A DNA stretch of 18,570 bases, from NCBI GenBank assembly GCA_025450095.1, contig JANWID010000239.1:1-18570 (forward strand). The letters are read 5' to 3'. The DNA is from Bacteroidia bacterium (lineage in GTDB: Bacteria > Bacteroidota > Bacteroidia > AKYH767-A > OLB10). Numbering within the stretch: the first letter of the stretch is position 1; the number at the start of each line of letters is the position of its first letter. The notes beneath the pieces were generated by a model. It was given only the letters and a program-made list of their open reading frames with translations. It was not told the DNA's origin and searched no databases. This document shows positions 7,682 to 15,767 of the stretch, piece after piece. Made by a program: the position numbers and the translations under genes.

Positions 7682-9121
7682 ATGAACACGACAATCCGAA
7701 GAACCAATTCGGCGGGAAAGGAAGGGCATCTTGCTATTTTTTCAACCGATTCCGAACAGTTTAATAAATCTCCTTTTTCGAAACAGGAACTTGATTTTAT
7801 CAAGTCTGAAATTAAGAAAAAAAACAGATTTATTTCTATCAATCAATACCGGCGTTACGTTTTTTTACAAATTGTTGACACCTCTGTTAAGGAACCATTC
7901 AAAAAACTCGAAAATATCAGGAGAGCCGGTGATCAGCTTGTTGCTGCGCTTAACAAAGTAAAGGCGGAGTCGGTGAGTATACTGACTTCCGAGCGGGAAA
8001 CGGATGTTCTTGCCTACCTGGAAGGTATGCTGCTGGGGAATTACCAGTTCGGTAAATACAAAACAAAAGATACTTCGAATACCATGAAGGAAATAAATAT
8101 TTCTTCAGGTCTTGTCAATAATCAGCATTTGCAGGAACTTGTTACAGTTTGTGAAGCTGTATGCATGGCCAGGGATCTCGTAAACGAACCCGTAAATGTG
8201 CTTAATGCAACTGCTCTGGCCAAAGCTTTCGCGGGGATGGGTAAAAAATCAGGTTTCAAGGTTCGGGTTTTTGATAAAAACAAAATCAAATCCATGAAAA
8301 TGGGTGGCTTATTAGCTGTCAACCGTGGAAGTCCCGATCCACCCACCTTTACTGTGATGGAATGGAAGCCGGCAAAAACAATAAACCGGAAACCATACAT
8401 ACTGGTTGGAAAAGGTGTAGTGTACGATACCGGTGGACTCAGCCTGAAGCCTACACCTAACTCCATGGATTATATGAAATCGGATATGGCAGGTGCAGCC
8501 GTAGTAGGTTGCACCATGTATGCGATTGCAATGCAAAAATTACCGATACACGTGATGGCGCTGGTGCCTGCTACCGATAATCGTCCTGACGGTAATGCCT
8601 ATACGCCGGGAGATGTTATCACTATGATGAGCGGTTTGAAAGTAGAAGTTCTGAATACAGATGCTGAAGGAAGAATGATACTGGCGGATGCATTGCACTA
8701 TGCGAAACAATTCAAACCAGGATTGGTTGTGGATTTTTCAACGCTTACAGGCGCAGCGGCAAATGCAATAGGTCATTATGGAATTGTGTCGATGGGTGCG
8801 GTTGATGAATCGGTGAAATCGGAATTAACTGAAAGTGCCAATCATGTATATGAACGGCTGGCTGAATTTCCGTTTTGGGAAGAATATGATGAGCTGCTTA
8901 AATCTGATATCGCTGATATTAAGAATATCGGCGGTGCCATCGGAGGTGCTATTACAGCAGGTCGTTTCCTGCAGCGCTTCACAGATTATCCGTATATGCA
9001 TTTTGATATTGCAGGACCTTCTTTCGGAAAAACTAATGACAGCTATCGTGGGAAAAACGGTACTGGTGTTGGCGTTCGGTTCATGTATGATTATTTAAAA
9101 CGCAAAGCCGGTAAAAAATAA
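7682..9121 (+). CDS. pepA: Leucyl aminopeptidase (peptidase family M17)
   Basis: A cytoplasmic two-metal exopeptidase that removes N-terminal residues, preferably Leu, from peptides. The catalytic half (about 150-479) is typical: metal ligands Lys244 and Asp249 in VGKGVVYDTGG, catalytic Lys256, Asp268 in MKSDMAGAA, Asp327 and Glu329 in the signature NTDAEGRM, and catalytic Arg331. All are intact. The N-terminal part (1-150) is variable as expected for the substrate and DNA-binding domain of M17 enzymes and gives little similarity by eye. Length 479 is normal; the enzyme is normally a hexamer. The start at 7682 is the first ATG of the frame, just after an A/T-rich stretch. It diverges from mqnC; pdxA follows after 56 bp on the same strand, perhaps co-transcribed. 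Confidence 0.95.
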   Translation: MNTTIRRTNSAGKEGHLAIFSTDSEQFNKSPFSKQELDFIKSEIKKKNRFISINQYRRYVFLQIVDTSVKEPFKKLENIRRAGDQLVAALNKVKAESVSILTSERETDVLAYLEGMLLGNYQFGKYKTKDTSNTMKEINISSGLVNNQHLQELVTVCEAVCMARDLVNEPVNVLNATALAKAFAGMGKKSGFKVRVFDKNKIKSMKMGGLLAVNRGSPDPPTFTVMEWKPAKTINRKPYILVGKGVVYDTGGLSLKPTPNSMDYMKSDMAGAAVVGCTMYAIAMQKLPIHVMALVPATDNRPDGNAYTPGDVITMMSGLKVEVLNTDAEGRMILADALHYAKQFKPGLVVDFSTLTGAAANAIGHYGIVSMGAVDESVKSELTESANHVYERLAEFPFWEEYDELLKSDIADIKNIGGAIGGAITAGRFLQRFTDYPYMHFDIAGPSFGKTNDSYRGKNGTGVGVRFMYDYLKRKAGKK

Positions 9122-9159
9122 CGGATTAATTTCAGAAATAATTTTTGTAAAAGCGTTTC

Positions 9160-9171
9160 CCGGTATACCGG
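9160..9171. promoter_or_regulatory. 12-bp perfect palindrome just before pdxA
   Basis: CCGGTATACCGG is fully self-complementary and ends 6 bp before the pdxA ATG at 9178. It is GC-rich at both ends in an AT-rich spacer. It could be an operator, or a small hairpin that affects ribosome access to the start. It is not followed by a T-run, so it is not a terminator. A chance palindrome cannot be excluded. Confidence 0.35.
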
Positions 9172-9177
9172 AATAAA

Positions 9178-10248
9178 ATGAGTCACTTACCTGAAAGCGA
9201 AAATAAAGTCAGAGTCGGTATTACTATCGGCGACATCAATGGCATAGGTCCTGAGATCATAATCAAGACCTTTGCCGATTCCAGGATGCACCAGGTTTGT
9301 ACTCCGGTGATTTATGGTTCGGCAAAAGCAATTTCTTTTCATAAGAAAGCGCTTAACAATAATGATTTTAATTTTACCACAATCCGCAATATCAGTGAGC
9401 TGAATCACAAACGAACCAACCTGATCAACTGCTGGGAAGAGGAAGTTAAAATTGAACTGGGACAGGCAAACCCTACCGGTGGTAAATATGCTTTCCTTTC
9501 ACTCCAGTCTGCCTGCAAGGATCTTTCCGATGGAAATATCGATGTGTTGGTTACGGCTCCTATTGATAAGAAAACAATGCAACAGGAGGGATTTCGCTTC
9601 CCGGGACATACCGAATTTCTTGCACAGCAATTCAATGCTCCGGAATTCCTGATGATGCTTGTCAGCGACCGGCTTCGTATAGCCACGGCAACTGGCCATG
9701 TTCCGGTTAAAAACGTGGCTTCGGAAATCACAAAAGAGAAAATCATTTCGAAGATCAAGCTGATGCACCAGTCGCTGAAACGTGACTTCGGTATTCGTAA
9801 ACCGCGGATTGCGGTGTTGGGACTTAATCCGCATTCCGGCGATAGCGGCCTCATTGGTACCGAAGAACTGGAAATCATCGGGCCTGCAATCAAAGCAGCT
9901 TTTGATCAGAACATACTCGTATATGGCCCTTATCCTGCTGATGGATTTTTTGGTGCAGCAAAATTTAACAACTTCGATGGTATCCTTGCGATGTATCATG
10001 ACCAGGGACTCGTTCCGTTCAAATCACTATCATTTGAAAATGGTGTAAATTATACAGCCGGCCTGCCGGTAATTCGCACTTCTCCCGACCATGGAACGGG
10101 ATATGATATCGCAGGAAAAAATATTGCTTCTGAAGATTCCTTCCGTACAGCGATATACCTGGCCTGCGATATTTTTAATAATCGCAATCTTTCCGACGAA
10201 GCTTCCGCGAATCCACTGAAATATTCCAAGCTTGGCGGAGACAGGTGA
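9178..10248 (+). CDS. pdxA: 4-hydroxythreonine-4-phosphate dehydrogenase
   Basis: PdxA oxidises 4-phosphohydroxy-L-threonine with NAD(P)+; the product decarboxylates to 3-amino-2-oxopropyl phosphate, which PdxJ uses to form pyridoxine 5'-phosphate (DXP-dependent vitamin B6 synthesis). The family marks are in order: VGITIGDINGIGPEII at 13-28, PIDKKTM at 128-134, FPGHTEFLA with substrate-binding His144-Thr145, ATGHVPVKNV with metal ligand His174, LGLNPHSGDSGLIG at 214-227, YGPYPADGFF at 249-258, AMYHDQGLVPFK with metal ligand His274, and the C-terminal DHGTGYDIAGK with metal ligand His305. The 356-residue length is slightly above the usual 330, with an insert before PIDKK. The ATG at 9178 lies 56 bp after pepA and right after a 12-bp palindrome. 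No pdxJ is in the window. Confidence 0.96.
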   Translation: MSHLPESENKVRVGITIGDINGIGPEIIIKTFADSRMHQVCTPVIYGSAKAISFHKKALNNNDFNFTTIRNISELNHKRTNLINCWEEEVKIELGQANPTGGKYAFLSLQSACKDLSDGNIDVLVTAPIDKKTMQQEGFRFPGHTEFLAQQFNAPEFLMMLVSDRLRIATATGHVPVKNVASEITKEKIISKIKLMHQSLKRDFGIRKPRIAVLGLNPHSGDSGLIGTEELEIIGPAIKAAFDQNILVYGPYPADGFFGAAKFNNFDGILAMYHDQGLVPFKSLSFENGVNYTAGLPVIRTSPDHGTGYDIAGKNIASEDSFRTAIYLACDIFNNRNLSDEASANPLKYSKLGGDR

Positions 10249-10279
10249 AACGAGTTGATGAGATATTGTGTTGATGATT

Positions 10280-10317
10280 TGCGAGAACTTTTTGCGCCTT
10301 AGCACCTATGCGAGAAC
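10280..10317. repeat. Degenerate repeat pair with TGCGAGAAC units
   Basis: TGCGAGAAC occurs at 10280-10288 and again at 10309-10317, each followed by a T-rich run, with TTTGCGCCTTAGC between them. The pattern of TTTGCG units resembles decayed copies of a TTTGCG-rich interspersed intergenic repeat that I recall from Bacteroidota genomes; that link is from memory and not verified. It lies between pdxA and the DUF454-like gene. Confidence 0.45.
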
Positions 10318-10332
10318 CTTCTTTTTTATCCG

Positions 10333-10340
10333 TAGCTTTG
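10333..10340 (+). promoter_or_regulatory. Perfect -7 box before the DUF454-like gene
   Basis: TAGCTTTG matches TAnnTTTG exactly and lies 19 bp before the ATG at 10360. No TTG was found at the usual 17-23 nt distance upstream, where the degenerate TGCGAGAAC repeat sits, so only half of the promoter is supported. Confidence 0.35.
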
Positions 10341-10359
10341 CAAACATTTCAGTGATTTC

Positions 10360-10749
10360 ATGACACCTTTCACAACATCAGTTACCCGCGCCATTTGGAT
10401 CGGACTGGGTTTTATATTTGTGGGTATAGGCATTGTGGGTTATATAACACCTATGATGCCCGGACTGGTTTTTTTTCTCATAGCGACATTTTGTTTCGCT
10501 AAAGGCTCCAGAAAATTTTTGAGAATGCTGATTGAGAATAAGTATGTCGGAAAACAGATCCTGGATTTTAAGAAAGGACGTGGAATGACAGTGAGGACGA
10601 AAATCATCTCCATTGTTATGATGCTGGTGAGTATGTTAATCAGCGCATTTTATATGGTGGATATCGTTTGGGTTAAATGGGCAATATGCATCACTGCCAT
10701 CGGCGTTGTGATTGTCATTTTGATGCAGAAAACAAAAGTATCCCCCTGA
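10360..10749 (+). CDS. DUF454/YbaN-like small inner membrane protein
   Basis: 129 residues with helices at about 12-45 (two closely spaced segments around the Pro-containing turn YITPMMPGLVFF), 86-103 and 105-122. The pattern LGFIFVGIGIVGYITPMMPGLVFFLIATFCFAKGSRKF followed by a soluble basic loop matches the DUF454 (YbaN) family in layout and key positions, including the glycine-rich first helix, the paired prolines, and FCFAKGS. The function of the family is not established. The gene stands alone between pdxA and the secreted protein gene, with a perfect -7 box just upstream. The start is the first ATG of the frame; a downstream ATG would cut into the first conserved helix. Confidence 0.75.
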   Translation: MTPFTTSVTRAIWIGLGFIFVGIGIVGYITPMMPGLVFFLIATFCFAKGSRKFLRMLIENKYVGKQILDFKKGRGMTVRTKIISIVMMLVSMLISAFYMVDIVWVKWAICITAIGVVIVILMQKTKVSP

Positions 10750-10795
10750 ATTACCAGTGAATACCTGAAAATCACTATATCCGGTTGTATTAAAT

Positions 10796-10826
10796 TTTGT
10801 TGCTGACACCTTATGTATTAAATTTG
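10796..10826 (+). promoter_or_regulatory. Promoter of the secreted protein/lipoprotein operon
   Basis: TTTG (10796-10799), a 19-nt spacer and TAAATTTG (10819-10826) match the Bacteroidota promoter pattern TTTG-N17-23-TAnnTTTG in every fixed base. Predicted start is near 10833, giving a leader of about 92 nt before the ATG at 10925. Nothing was recognised within that leader. The spacer 10750-10924 holds no gene. Confidence 0.65.
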
Positions 10827-10924
10827 CTTTGCCCGCCCCGGTCCGGATGATCAAATTGTTATCATTTTGAAATTCGCGCCGTCATTGCTGCAATTAATTT
10901 TATTTTGTCCAGAAAATTATTATC

Positions 10925-12349
10925 ATGAGAAACGTTTACCGTTGTTACATCGTAGTGGCTGTTATTGTCACTTTATTATTTAATACAGAAAAAACCCTGG
11001 CACAGGGAGTTTGTTTTGAGATTAAAAGCATCCTGGTAGATGCATGCGGAAGTCCCGAAGGTGAAAATGAAATGGTGCGGTTTGATGTTGGCCCGGCCCC
11101 TCTGAATGTTTCGAATCTCGTGGTGGACTGGCCAAACAATAACTGGCTGGGACTTTGCCAGGATGCCACCACCGCCGGTATTATAACTTCAATTAACAAC
11201 CTGATCCAGGGATGTGGCAGCGTTGCCGAACCTGCAGGAGGTGTGCTTCCCGCGAATTCAAAAGTGTTGCTGTTAACGAGCCTCAATGTAAATACAATCC
11301 TGAATTCATTTGTGAACCTGAATGAGAATCTTATTGTAATTTTCCAATGCAATGGAAATACTTCAGGACACTTTGCTAATTATAATATCAATCCCGGGTT
11401 ACGTACCCTGATAATTGAATTCACGGGTGCAGGTGGCTGCATCGATTCGGTAACATATGATCGGACACTTTTGGTCAACCAGTATGGTGTTATCGGCGGA
11501 TTTACTTTTGAAAATGACGGCGCTTTCGTTGAATTCACAACAAGTGGTGTTCCCACGTATCTGAATTACGGTTGCCAGGTGCTTTCCACAGGGCTTGCCC
11601 TGAGCGGTGGACCCGATGTCGGAATTTGTCCGGGTGGTTCCGCAACAGCGACATTGAACGGTACTGCAGTTAATCTTGTAGGAAATCCATCATGGACGGG
11701 AGGTACCGGAACATTCAATCCGAATAACGCATTGTCATCCGTATATACCCCGGGTGCAGGTGAGACAGGTATAATTTACCTCACCATTTCCGGCAGCGGG
11801 AATTGCAATACTTCAATCACGGATACTGTTCGTGTGAATATCGTCAGTTCTTTACCCGCCGTAAATATAACTTCTACAGTTGGAGGATTGTTTTACTCCA
11901 GCGTTACAGACACCACTTATTTTTACAACTGGTATCCTGATGGTTCTACCACATACATTCCCGGAGCATTTAATCCTGAATTTTCACCTGCTGCTAACGG
12001 CTGTTACTATATGATTTTATCTACCGTCGGAGGATGCACCGTGCAATCAAATACATTATGCATCACCAATGTAGGAATAACAGAGACTGTTGACTCTCCC
12101 GGAATAAGTCTCTTCAATTCTCCCGGGAATGCGCCCTGGGTAAAAGTTGCGGAAACACTTTCTGCTGAACCGTTGTCTGTGACTATTACTGACGCTTACG
12201 GAAGAATTATATTCCGCGAAAAAATTCAATCAAAAGGTGCTGTTTTTGAAATGCATCCCGACTGGTCGGGTAAGGCACCGGGTATTTATTTCCTGAATAT
12301 TACCAATGGATCCTGGAGTGCAGAAGCAAAAATGATGCTGGCCCATTGA
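10925..12349 (+). CDS. Secreted protein with type A-like T9SS C-terminal sorting tail
   Basis: 474 residues. Signal peptide about 1-26 (hydrophobic core IVVAVIVTLLF, cleavage near TLA-QG). Residues 30-215 form a domain beginning CFEIKSILVDACGSPEGENEMVRF, with a beta-rich pattern that resembles a divergent lamin-tail-like domain; the middle (about 225-310) is Gly/Thr/Ser-rich and Ig-like (GGPDVGICPGGSATATL); the last 75 residues carry the pattern of a Por secretion-system tail (VTITDAYGRIIF, then APGIYFLNITNG and a Lys-containing last strand). It is therefore likely exported by the type IX system. There is no catalytic motif, so the role is probably structural or adhesive. The lipoprotein gene follows 13 bp after the stop, so the two are likely co-transcribed from the promoter at 10796-10826. 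Confidence 0.8.
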   Translation: MRNVYRCYIVVAVIVTLLFNTEKTLAQGVCFEIKSILVDACGSPEGENEMVRFDVGPAPLNVSNLVVDWPNNNWLGLCQDATTAGIITSINNLIQGCGSVAEPAGGVLPANSKVLLLTSLNVNTILNSFVNLNENLIVIFQCNGNTSGHFANYNINPGLRTLIIEFTGAGGCIDSVTYDRTLLVNQYGVIGGFTFENDGAFVEFTTSGVPTYLNYGCQVLSTGLALSGGPDVGICPGGSATATLNGTAVNLVGNPSWTGGTGTFNPNNALSSVYTPGAGETGIIYLTISGSGNCNTSITDTVRVNIVSSLPAVNITSTVGGLFYSSVTDTTYFYNWYPDGSTTYIPGAFNPEFSPAANGCYYMILSTVGGCTVQSNTLCITNVGITETVDSPGISLFNSPGNAPWVKVAETLSAEPLSVTITDAYGRIIFREKIQSKGAVFEMHPDWSGKAPGIYFLNITNGSWSAEAKMMLAH

Positions 12350-12362
12350 TGAATTTGACCCA

Positions 12363-12857
12363 ATGAAAAATCTCAACTTCTTACTGATAATATTTTCAGT
12401 AGCAGGACTAATTTCCTGTGACCGGAAAGAAAAAGAAAAAATTTCATTTGGTGAACTTTCCAGGCTGGAAGGTAACTGGGTGATGGAAGGTGCGGAAAAT
12501 CCGGAGAGTAATTTTATGCTGGAATCCTGGACCATGGTAAACGATACTCTTTTTACAGGGATAGCTTACGAAGTTGTAAATAGCGATTCAACTCTGGCGG
12601 AGACGATTCGTCTTGTTATCCGTGAGGGACAGATTTATTATATACCTTCTGTGACAGATCAGAATAAAGGGGAACCTGTTCCGTTTAAATTAACAAAGTC
12701 GGATTCGGCACATTTTGTATTTGAAAATCCGGATCATGATTTTCCGAATACTATCTCATATGAATTTCTTGGAAAGGATTCATTGATTGCTTCCATTGCA
12801 GGCAGGATAAAAGGAGAGCCAAGGTCGATGGAGTTTTATTATGAACGGAAACCCTGA
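12363..12857 (+). CDS. DUF6265-like lipoprotein
   Basis: 164 residues. A lipoprotein signal ends in the lipobox LISC with Cys19, so the mature protein is lipid-anchored, probably in the outer or inner membrane facing the periplasm. The body is a small beta-barrel-like domain: LEGNWVMEG near the N-terminus, LESWTMVNDTLFTGIAYEV, LVIREGQIYYIPSV, and the strong mark FVFENPDHDFPNTISYEF near 117-134, which is the FENPxHDFP motif of the DUF6265 family. Function is unknown; the fold may bind a small hydrophobic ligand, but this is inference. It starts 13 bp after the secreted protein gene and its stop codon (12855-12857) lies inside the stem of the terminator. Confidence 0.82.
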   Translation: MKNLNFLLIIFSVAGLISCDRKEKEKISFGELSRLEGNWVMEGAENPESNFMLESWTMVNDTLFTGIAYEVVNSDSTLAETIRLVIREGQIYYIPSVTDQNKGEPVPFKLTKSDSAHFVFENPDHDFPNTISYEFLGKDSLIASIAGRIKGEPRSMEFYYERKP

Positions 12858-12897
12858 AAAAAAGAGCCGCAATTAGCGGCTCTTTTTTTCAGGGTTT
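12849..12897. terminator. Bidirectional rho-independent terminator, 22-bp perfect stem
   Basis: Arms 12849-12870 and 12876-12897 are perfectly complementary around the loop AATTA. The GC core GAGCCGC/GCGGCTC is flanked by A7 and T7, so each strand presents a GC hairpin followed by a T-run. It ends the lipoprotein operon (+) and the M16 peptidase operon (-). The TGA of the lipoprotein gene is in the left arm. Confidence 0.95.
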
Positions 12898-12914
12898 AGA
12901 TTTTTATTCATCAA

Positions 12915-12952
12915 TGATTAATGATTAACTCAATTCCCTTAATCATTAATCA
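12915..12952. repeat. AT-rich inverted repeat made of tandem heptamers
   Basis: Arms 12915-12928 and 12939-12952 are a perfect 14-bp inverted pair around a 10-nt loop. The left arm is two copies of TGATTAA in tandem; the right arm is their complement. It lies between the GC-rich terminator and the end of the M16 operon. The arm contains GATTA-N2-GATTA, as does the repeat at the right edge of the window. Confidence 0.75.
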
Positions 12953-12987
12953 ATATTCATTATGTGTTATTCATTTTTCCATCAAAA

Positions 12988-14322
12988 TCAGTAAGGACTC
13001 TGAAGTACATTTCCTTTCCAGGTTTGTTTGAAATCTTCCTCTTTTACGGCATCCTTTTTACCCAGATAAGTCCAGCGGATAGCACCAGTATATTTAACAA
13101 GTGCATCATTCACTTCCTTAATCGTGGTTTTATTCACATCTGTTGTGAAGGTTTCCGAATTTTTCCATGATCCTGCGAGTTCATTCAATCCAAGTATTTG
13201 TGATTGTGCCGCACTGGTTTCCTGGCCCATATAATACCTGGTAAGGAAGGATTGTTTTTTATCCAACAGCTCTTTCTCTTTAAACCCTTCTTTTTTTACT
13301 TTATTAATTTCTTCCACCATTACTTCAATAGATTGTTTTGGGTCGAGGGTGGAAATGTAAATACTGTTATAAGGATTGCTGATGCGTGTAACATTGTAAG
13401 AAGCAGCAGGTGCGTATGAAAGACTTCTTTTGGTTCTCAGTTCCACGAAAAACCGGTCGTGAAGGATGTTCATAGCCATTCTCATTGGAATTCCTTCGGC
13501 AGTACCCATTCCGGGTGCGCTCATAATACCGATCAGGTAATTGGTGGCAATATCACGATCTTCAATAAATACCCCGGGTTTGGTTATTTGTACTCTTGAT
13601 TCAATGGGTGCCGGAGATCCTTTTGGTAAACCAGAAAATGCATTTCTGATTTTTGCAATGACATCTTCTTCTTTTACATTTCCTACAACAACAATAAACA
13701 TACGACTCTTGCAAAGTGCTTTGGTGTAGTAATCTTTCAGGTCTTTCAGCGTAAGTTTTTCAAGAGTTTCCTGCGTGCCTTCAGGAATTTTTGAATAGCT
13801 TCTTCCGGTGAATACACTTTTCATAGCGATATTCGACAAATGCTGATCGGGATCGCTTTCGCGTTGTTTGGCTGCCGAAATCAGGTTGCCTTTCATCAGC
13901 TCAAACTCTTTGGCATCGAACGCAGGTTGTGTAACAGCTTCTGCAAAAAGATTCCAGGCGTCATTCCAGAATAGTTCTATGCAGTTCAGGGAAAGTGTTC
14001 CATAATCAAATGTGGAGCTTCCTGAAATTTCAGTTCCGGTTTTTTCACATTCAGCACTGAATATATCCTTGTTTCTTTTCAGAGTGCCGCTCTCTGCAGC
14101 AAGGCCTAATGCGAAATGTTCCATTCCCTGTTGCGCTTCGGGAACAGCTGCATTACCTCCGCGGATAAAAATTCTTACGCTAATAACTTCTTTGGGTGTC
14201 TGTCGTAAAATTACCCTGATACCATCAACAGAGACTTCCTTAGTACCGGGCCCGCCTGCAATGGCGCTGAGCGAAATTGCAATGAGGATAACTGCGGTGG
14301 ATATGTGTTTCGTGAATTTCAT
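12988..14322 (-). CDS. M16 peptidase-like protein, non-catalytic subunit
   Basis: 444 residues with a signal peptide (about 1-22, ISTAVILIAISLSAIAG), so periplasmic. Two M16 (insulinase-like) half-domains: residues 28-180 and the middle C-terminal half with GNVKEEDV, the FVELRTKRSLSYAPAASYN segment (M16 C-terminal R-Y-type motif near 280-300) and the later helices. The zinc motif HxxEH is lost: in the matching place the protein reads GMEHFALG, so His69 is kept but Glu and the second His are Leu72 and Gly73. It should not be a peptidase alone. The gene follows 22 bp after the catalytic M16 gene, so they form one operon, and the two proteins probably make a heterodimer like other M16B pairs (for example mitochondrial processing peptidase), where the inactive half contributes to substrate binding. 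Substrate unknown. Confidence 0.9.
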   Translation of the reverse strand: MKFTKHISTAVILIAISLSAIAGGPGTKEVSVDGIRVILRQTPKEVISVRIFIRGGNAAVPEAQQGMEHFALGLAAESGTLKRNKDIFSAECEKTGTEISGSSTFDYGTLSLNCIELFWNDAWNLFAEAVTQPAFDAKEFELMKGNLISAAKQRESDPDQHLSNIAMKSVFTGRSYSKIPEGTQETLEKLTLKDLKDYYTKALCKSRMFIVVVGNVKEEDVIAKIRNAFSGLPKGSPAPIESRVQITKPGVFIEDRDIATNYLIGIMSAPGMGTAEGIPMRMAMNILHDRFFVELRTKRSLSYAPAASYNVTRISNPYNSIYISTLDPKQSIEVMVEEINKVKKEGFKEKELLDKKQSFLTRYYMGQETSAAQSQILGLNELAGSWKNSETFTTDVNKTTIKEVNDALVKYTGAIRWTYLGKKDAVKEEDFKQTWKGNVLQSPY

Positions 14323-14344
14323 ATTAATTACATTTTTTTAAAAA

Positions 14345-15718
14345 TCAATTTTTCAGGTATGATTCGGCATCAGTAATGCTCATCGACTTTTTCATTTCCG
14401 GTGAAACCAGCAAACCGGTAATCTTGGGTTTATTGATTACATATTTTTTCACGTATTCCAGGATATCGCTCTTTGAAACTTTTTTAAGTTGGTTCACATA
14501 CGTTGTGTAATAATCAATGTTCGCAGACGCCCACCAAAAAGTGATATTGTGTACATAGGAAGAGGTGCTTTCTTTTGTTCGTATTTGTTCGATAGCAAGC
14601 AGGTTCTTTGCAGTTTCAAGTTGTTCATCAGTAAAGTAATCTTCATTTGCCCACATCTTAATATGCTCGTTAAGCTTTGCATAAGCTTCCTGGACTTTCG
14701 CCGGATTTGGTACCATAAAGATCTGGATCGGGCCAACATACTTACAGGTTGAATAAGATACACTAACCTGAAACGCCAGACCGGAGTCAATCAGATCCTT
14801 CTGGAACCTGGAGCTTTTCTGAGTAAGGATGTAAGAAAATACGTCAGCAGCATATGTTGCCGGTATATCATTCCGAGTGTCCGGACCATGTAAAGAGACC
14901 AGGATAATCGGAGTCTTAGCATTGGCATTTTCAGTAATAAACGATTCTGAAGCTGCCAGCGGCTTGAATTCAGGGATCGGGTATTTTTCGAAAATATCAA
15001 ATCCGGAAGGTTTCCAGTCGCTGAAAATTGCCCTGGCGGATTCGAAAACTTCATCATGATTTACGTCACCAGCTATAACAATCATAGAGTTATTCGGATA
15101 ATAATATTTTTCCTGGATAACCTTCATTTTTTCCGGCGTTGCCGAGAGAATGATCTGGTGATCACCAATGGTATTTTTACGGCTGTATAAATCTCCCCAC
15201 AACTTATGGTTCATATCCTGAAGCAGCCAGAATACAGGATTGGATTCGGCACGTTGAAATTCACCATCCACGACCGGATTTTCCTTTTTCATTTCTTCCT
15301 CCAGAAATAACGGATAACGGATTGCAGAATTCATGAACTTCAGCCCATCAACTGTTTTAGAATTGCTGAGTGTGAGAAAGTAATTAACCCGCTCATTGGA
15401 AGTGGTGCCATTAAAGGTTATTCCAAGTTCGTTTATCCGGGCAAGAAACGCCTCTTGTGAAGGAAGTTCCTGGTTGGCTTTAAAAAACATATGTTCATAC
15501 AGGTGAGATAGCCCGTTGTATTGGGGATCTTCTGTATAGGACCCATTGTGCACTACAATTTCAATAGTTGCAAGTGGAACGGAATTATCTTCGATGACAA
15601 GCACCTCAAGTCCGTTGCTAAGCTTTGTCATAAAGAAATTAGATGGTAATTTTTCCTGGGCTGCGATTTTTCCGCAGAATCCGGAAACAAGTACAGCAAG
15701 AATGACTAACTGCTTCAT
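14345..15718 (-). CDS. M16 family zinc metallopeptidase, catalytic subunit
   Basis: 457 residues with a signal peptide (about 1-20, ending KIAAQ), so periplasmic. The inverted zinc motif is intact: His72, Glu75 and His76 in GLSHLYEHMFF, with the third ligand most likely Glu153 in NPVVDGEFQ, 77 residues later as in pitrilysin-type enzymes. The N-terminal half ends with the usual AGDVNHDEV; the C-terminal half (about 250-440) has the FQKDLIDSGLAFQVSVSY motif that helps to position substrate. The length fits the M16B type of about 450 residues. It is the first gene of a two-gene operon; the inactive partner starts 22 bp downstream. The start is the Met before the signal peptide, 27 nt after a predicted transcription start. 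Confidence 0.94.
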   Translation of the reverse strand: MKQLVILAVLVSGFCGKIAAQEKLPSNFFMTKLSNGLEVLVIEDNSVPLATIEIVVHNGSYTEDPQYNGLSHLYEHMFFKANQELPSQEAFLARINELGITFNGTTSNERVNYFLTLSNSKTVDGLKFMNSAIRYPLFLEEEMKKENPVVDGEFQRAESNPVFWLLQDMNHKLWGDLYSRKNTIGDHQIILSATPEKMKVIQEKYYYPNNSMIVIAGDVNHDEVFESARAIFSDWKPSGFDIFEKYPIPEFKPLAASESFITENANAKTPIILVSLHGPDTRNDIPATYAADVFSYILTQKSSRFQKDLIDSGLAFQVSVSYSTCKYVGPIQIFMVPNPAKVQEAYAKLNEHIKMWANEDYFTDEQLETAKNLLAIEQIRTKESTSSYVHNITFWWASANIDYYTTYVNQLKKVSKSDILEYVKKYVINKPKITGLLVSPEMKKSMSITDAESYLKN

Positions 15719-15751
15719 AATTAGTTGGGATATCTGAAATGGTTTGGGATC

Positions 15752-15759
15752 AAAAATAA
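15752..15759 (-). promoter_or_regulatory. -7 box of the M16 operon promoter
   Basis: Read on the minus strand the site is TATTTTTG, an exact TAnnTTTG. A TTG lies about 24 nt further upstream (15784-15786), slightly too far for an ideal -33 element. Predicted start near 15745, about 27 nt before the ATG at 15718. The box lies in the T-rich tail of the terminator at 15768-15813. Confidence 0.45.
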
Positions 15760-15767
15760 CTAAAAAT

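Noticed and set aside
8122..8536. Minus-strand frames within pepA
   Set aside because: They cover the antisense of the metal-binding motifs of pepA and have no features of their own.
9405..9999. Two long minus-strand frames (162 and 166 residues) inside pdxA
   Set aside because: They overlap a clear pdxA with intact family motifs, have unbiased and Cys/Ser-rich composition, and match no family; they are shadow frames.
12988..14322. An active second M16 peptidase
   Set aside because: The HxxEH motif reads HFALG and no other HxxEH or HEXXH motif occurs in the protein.
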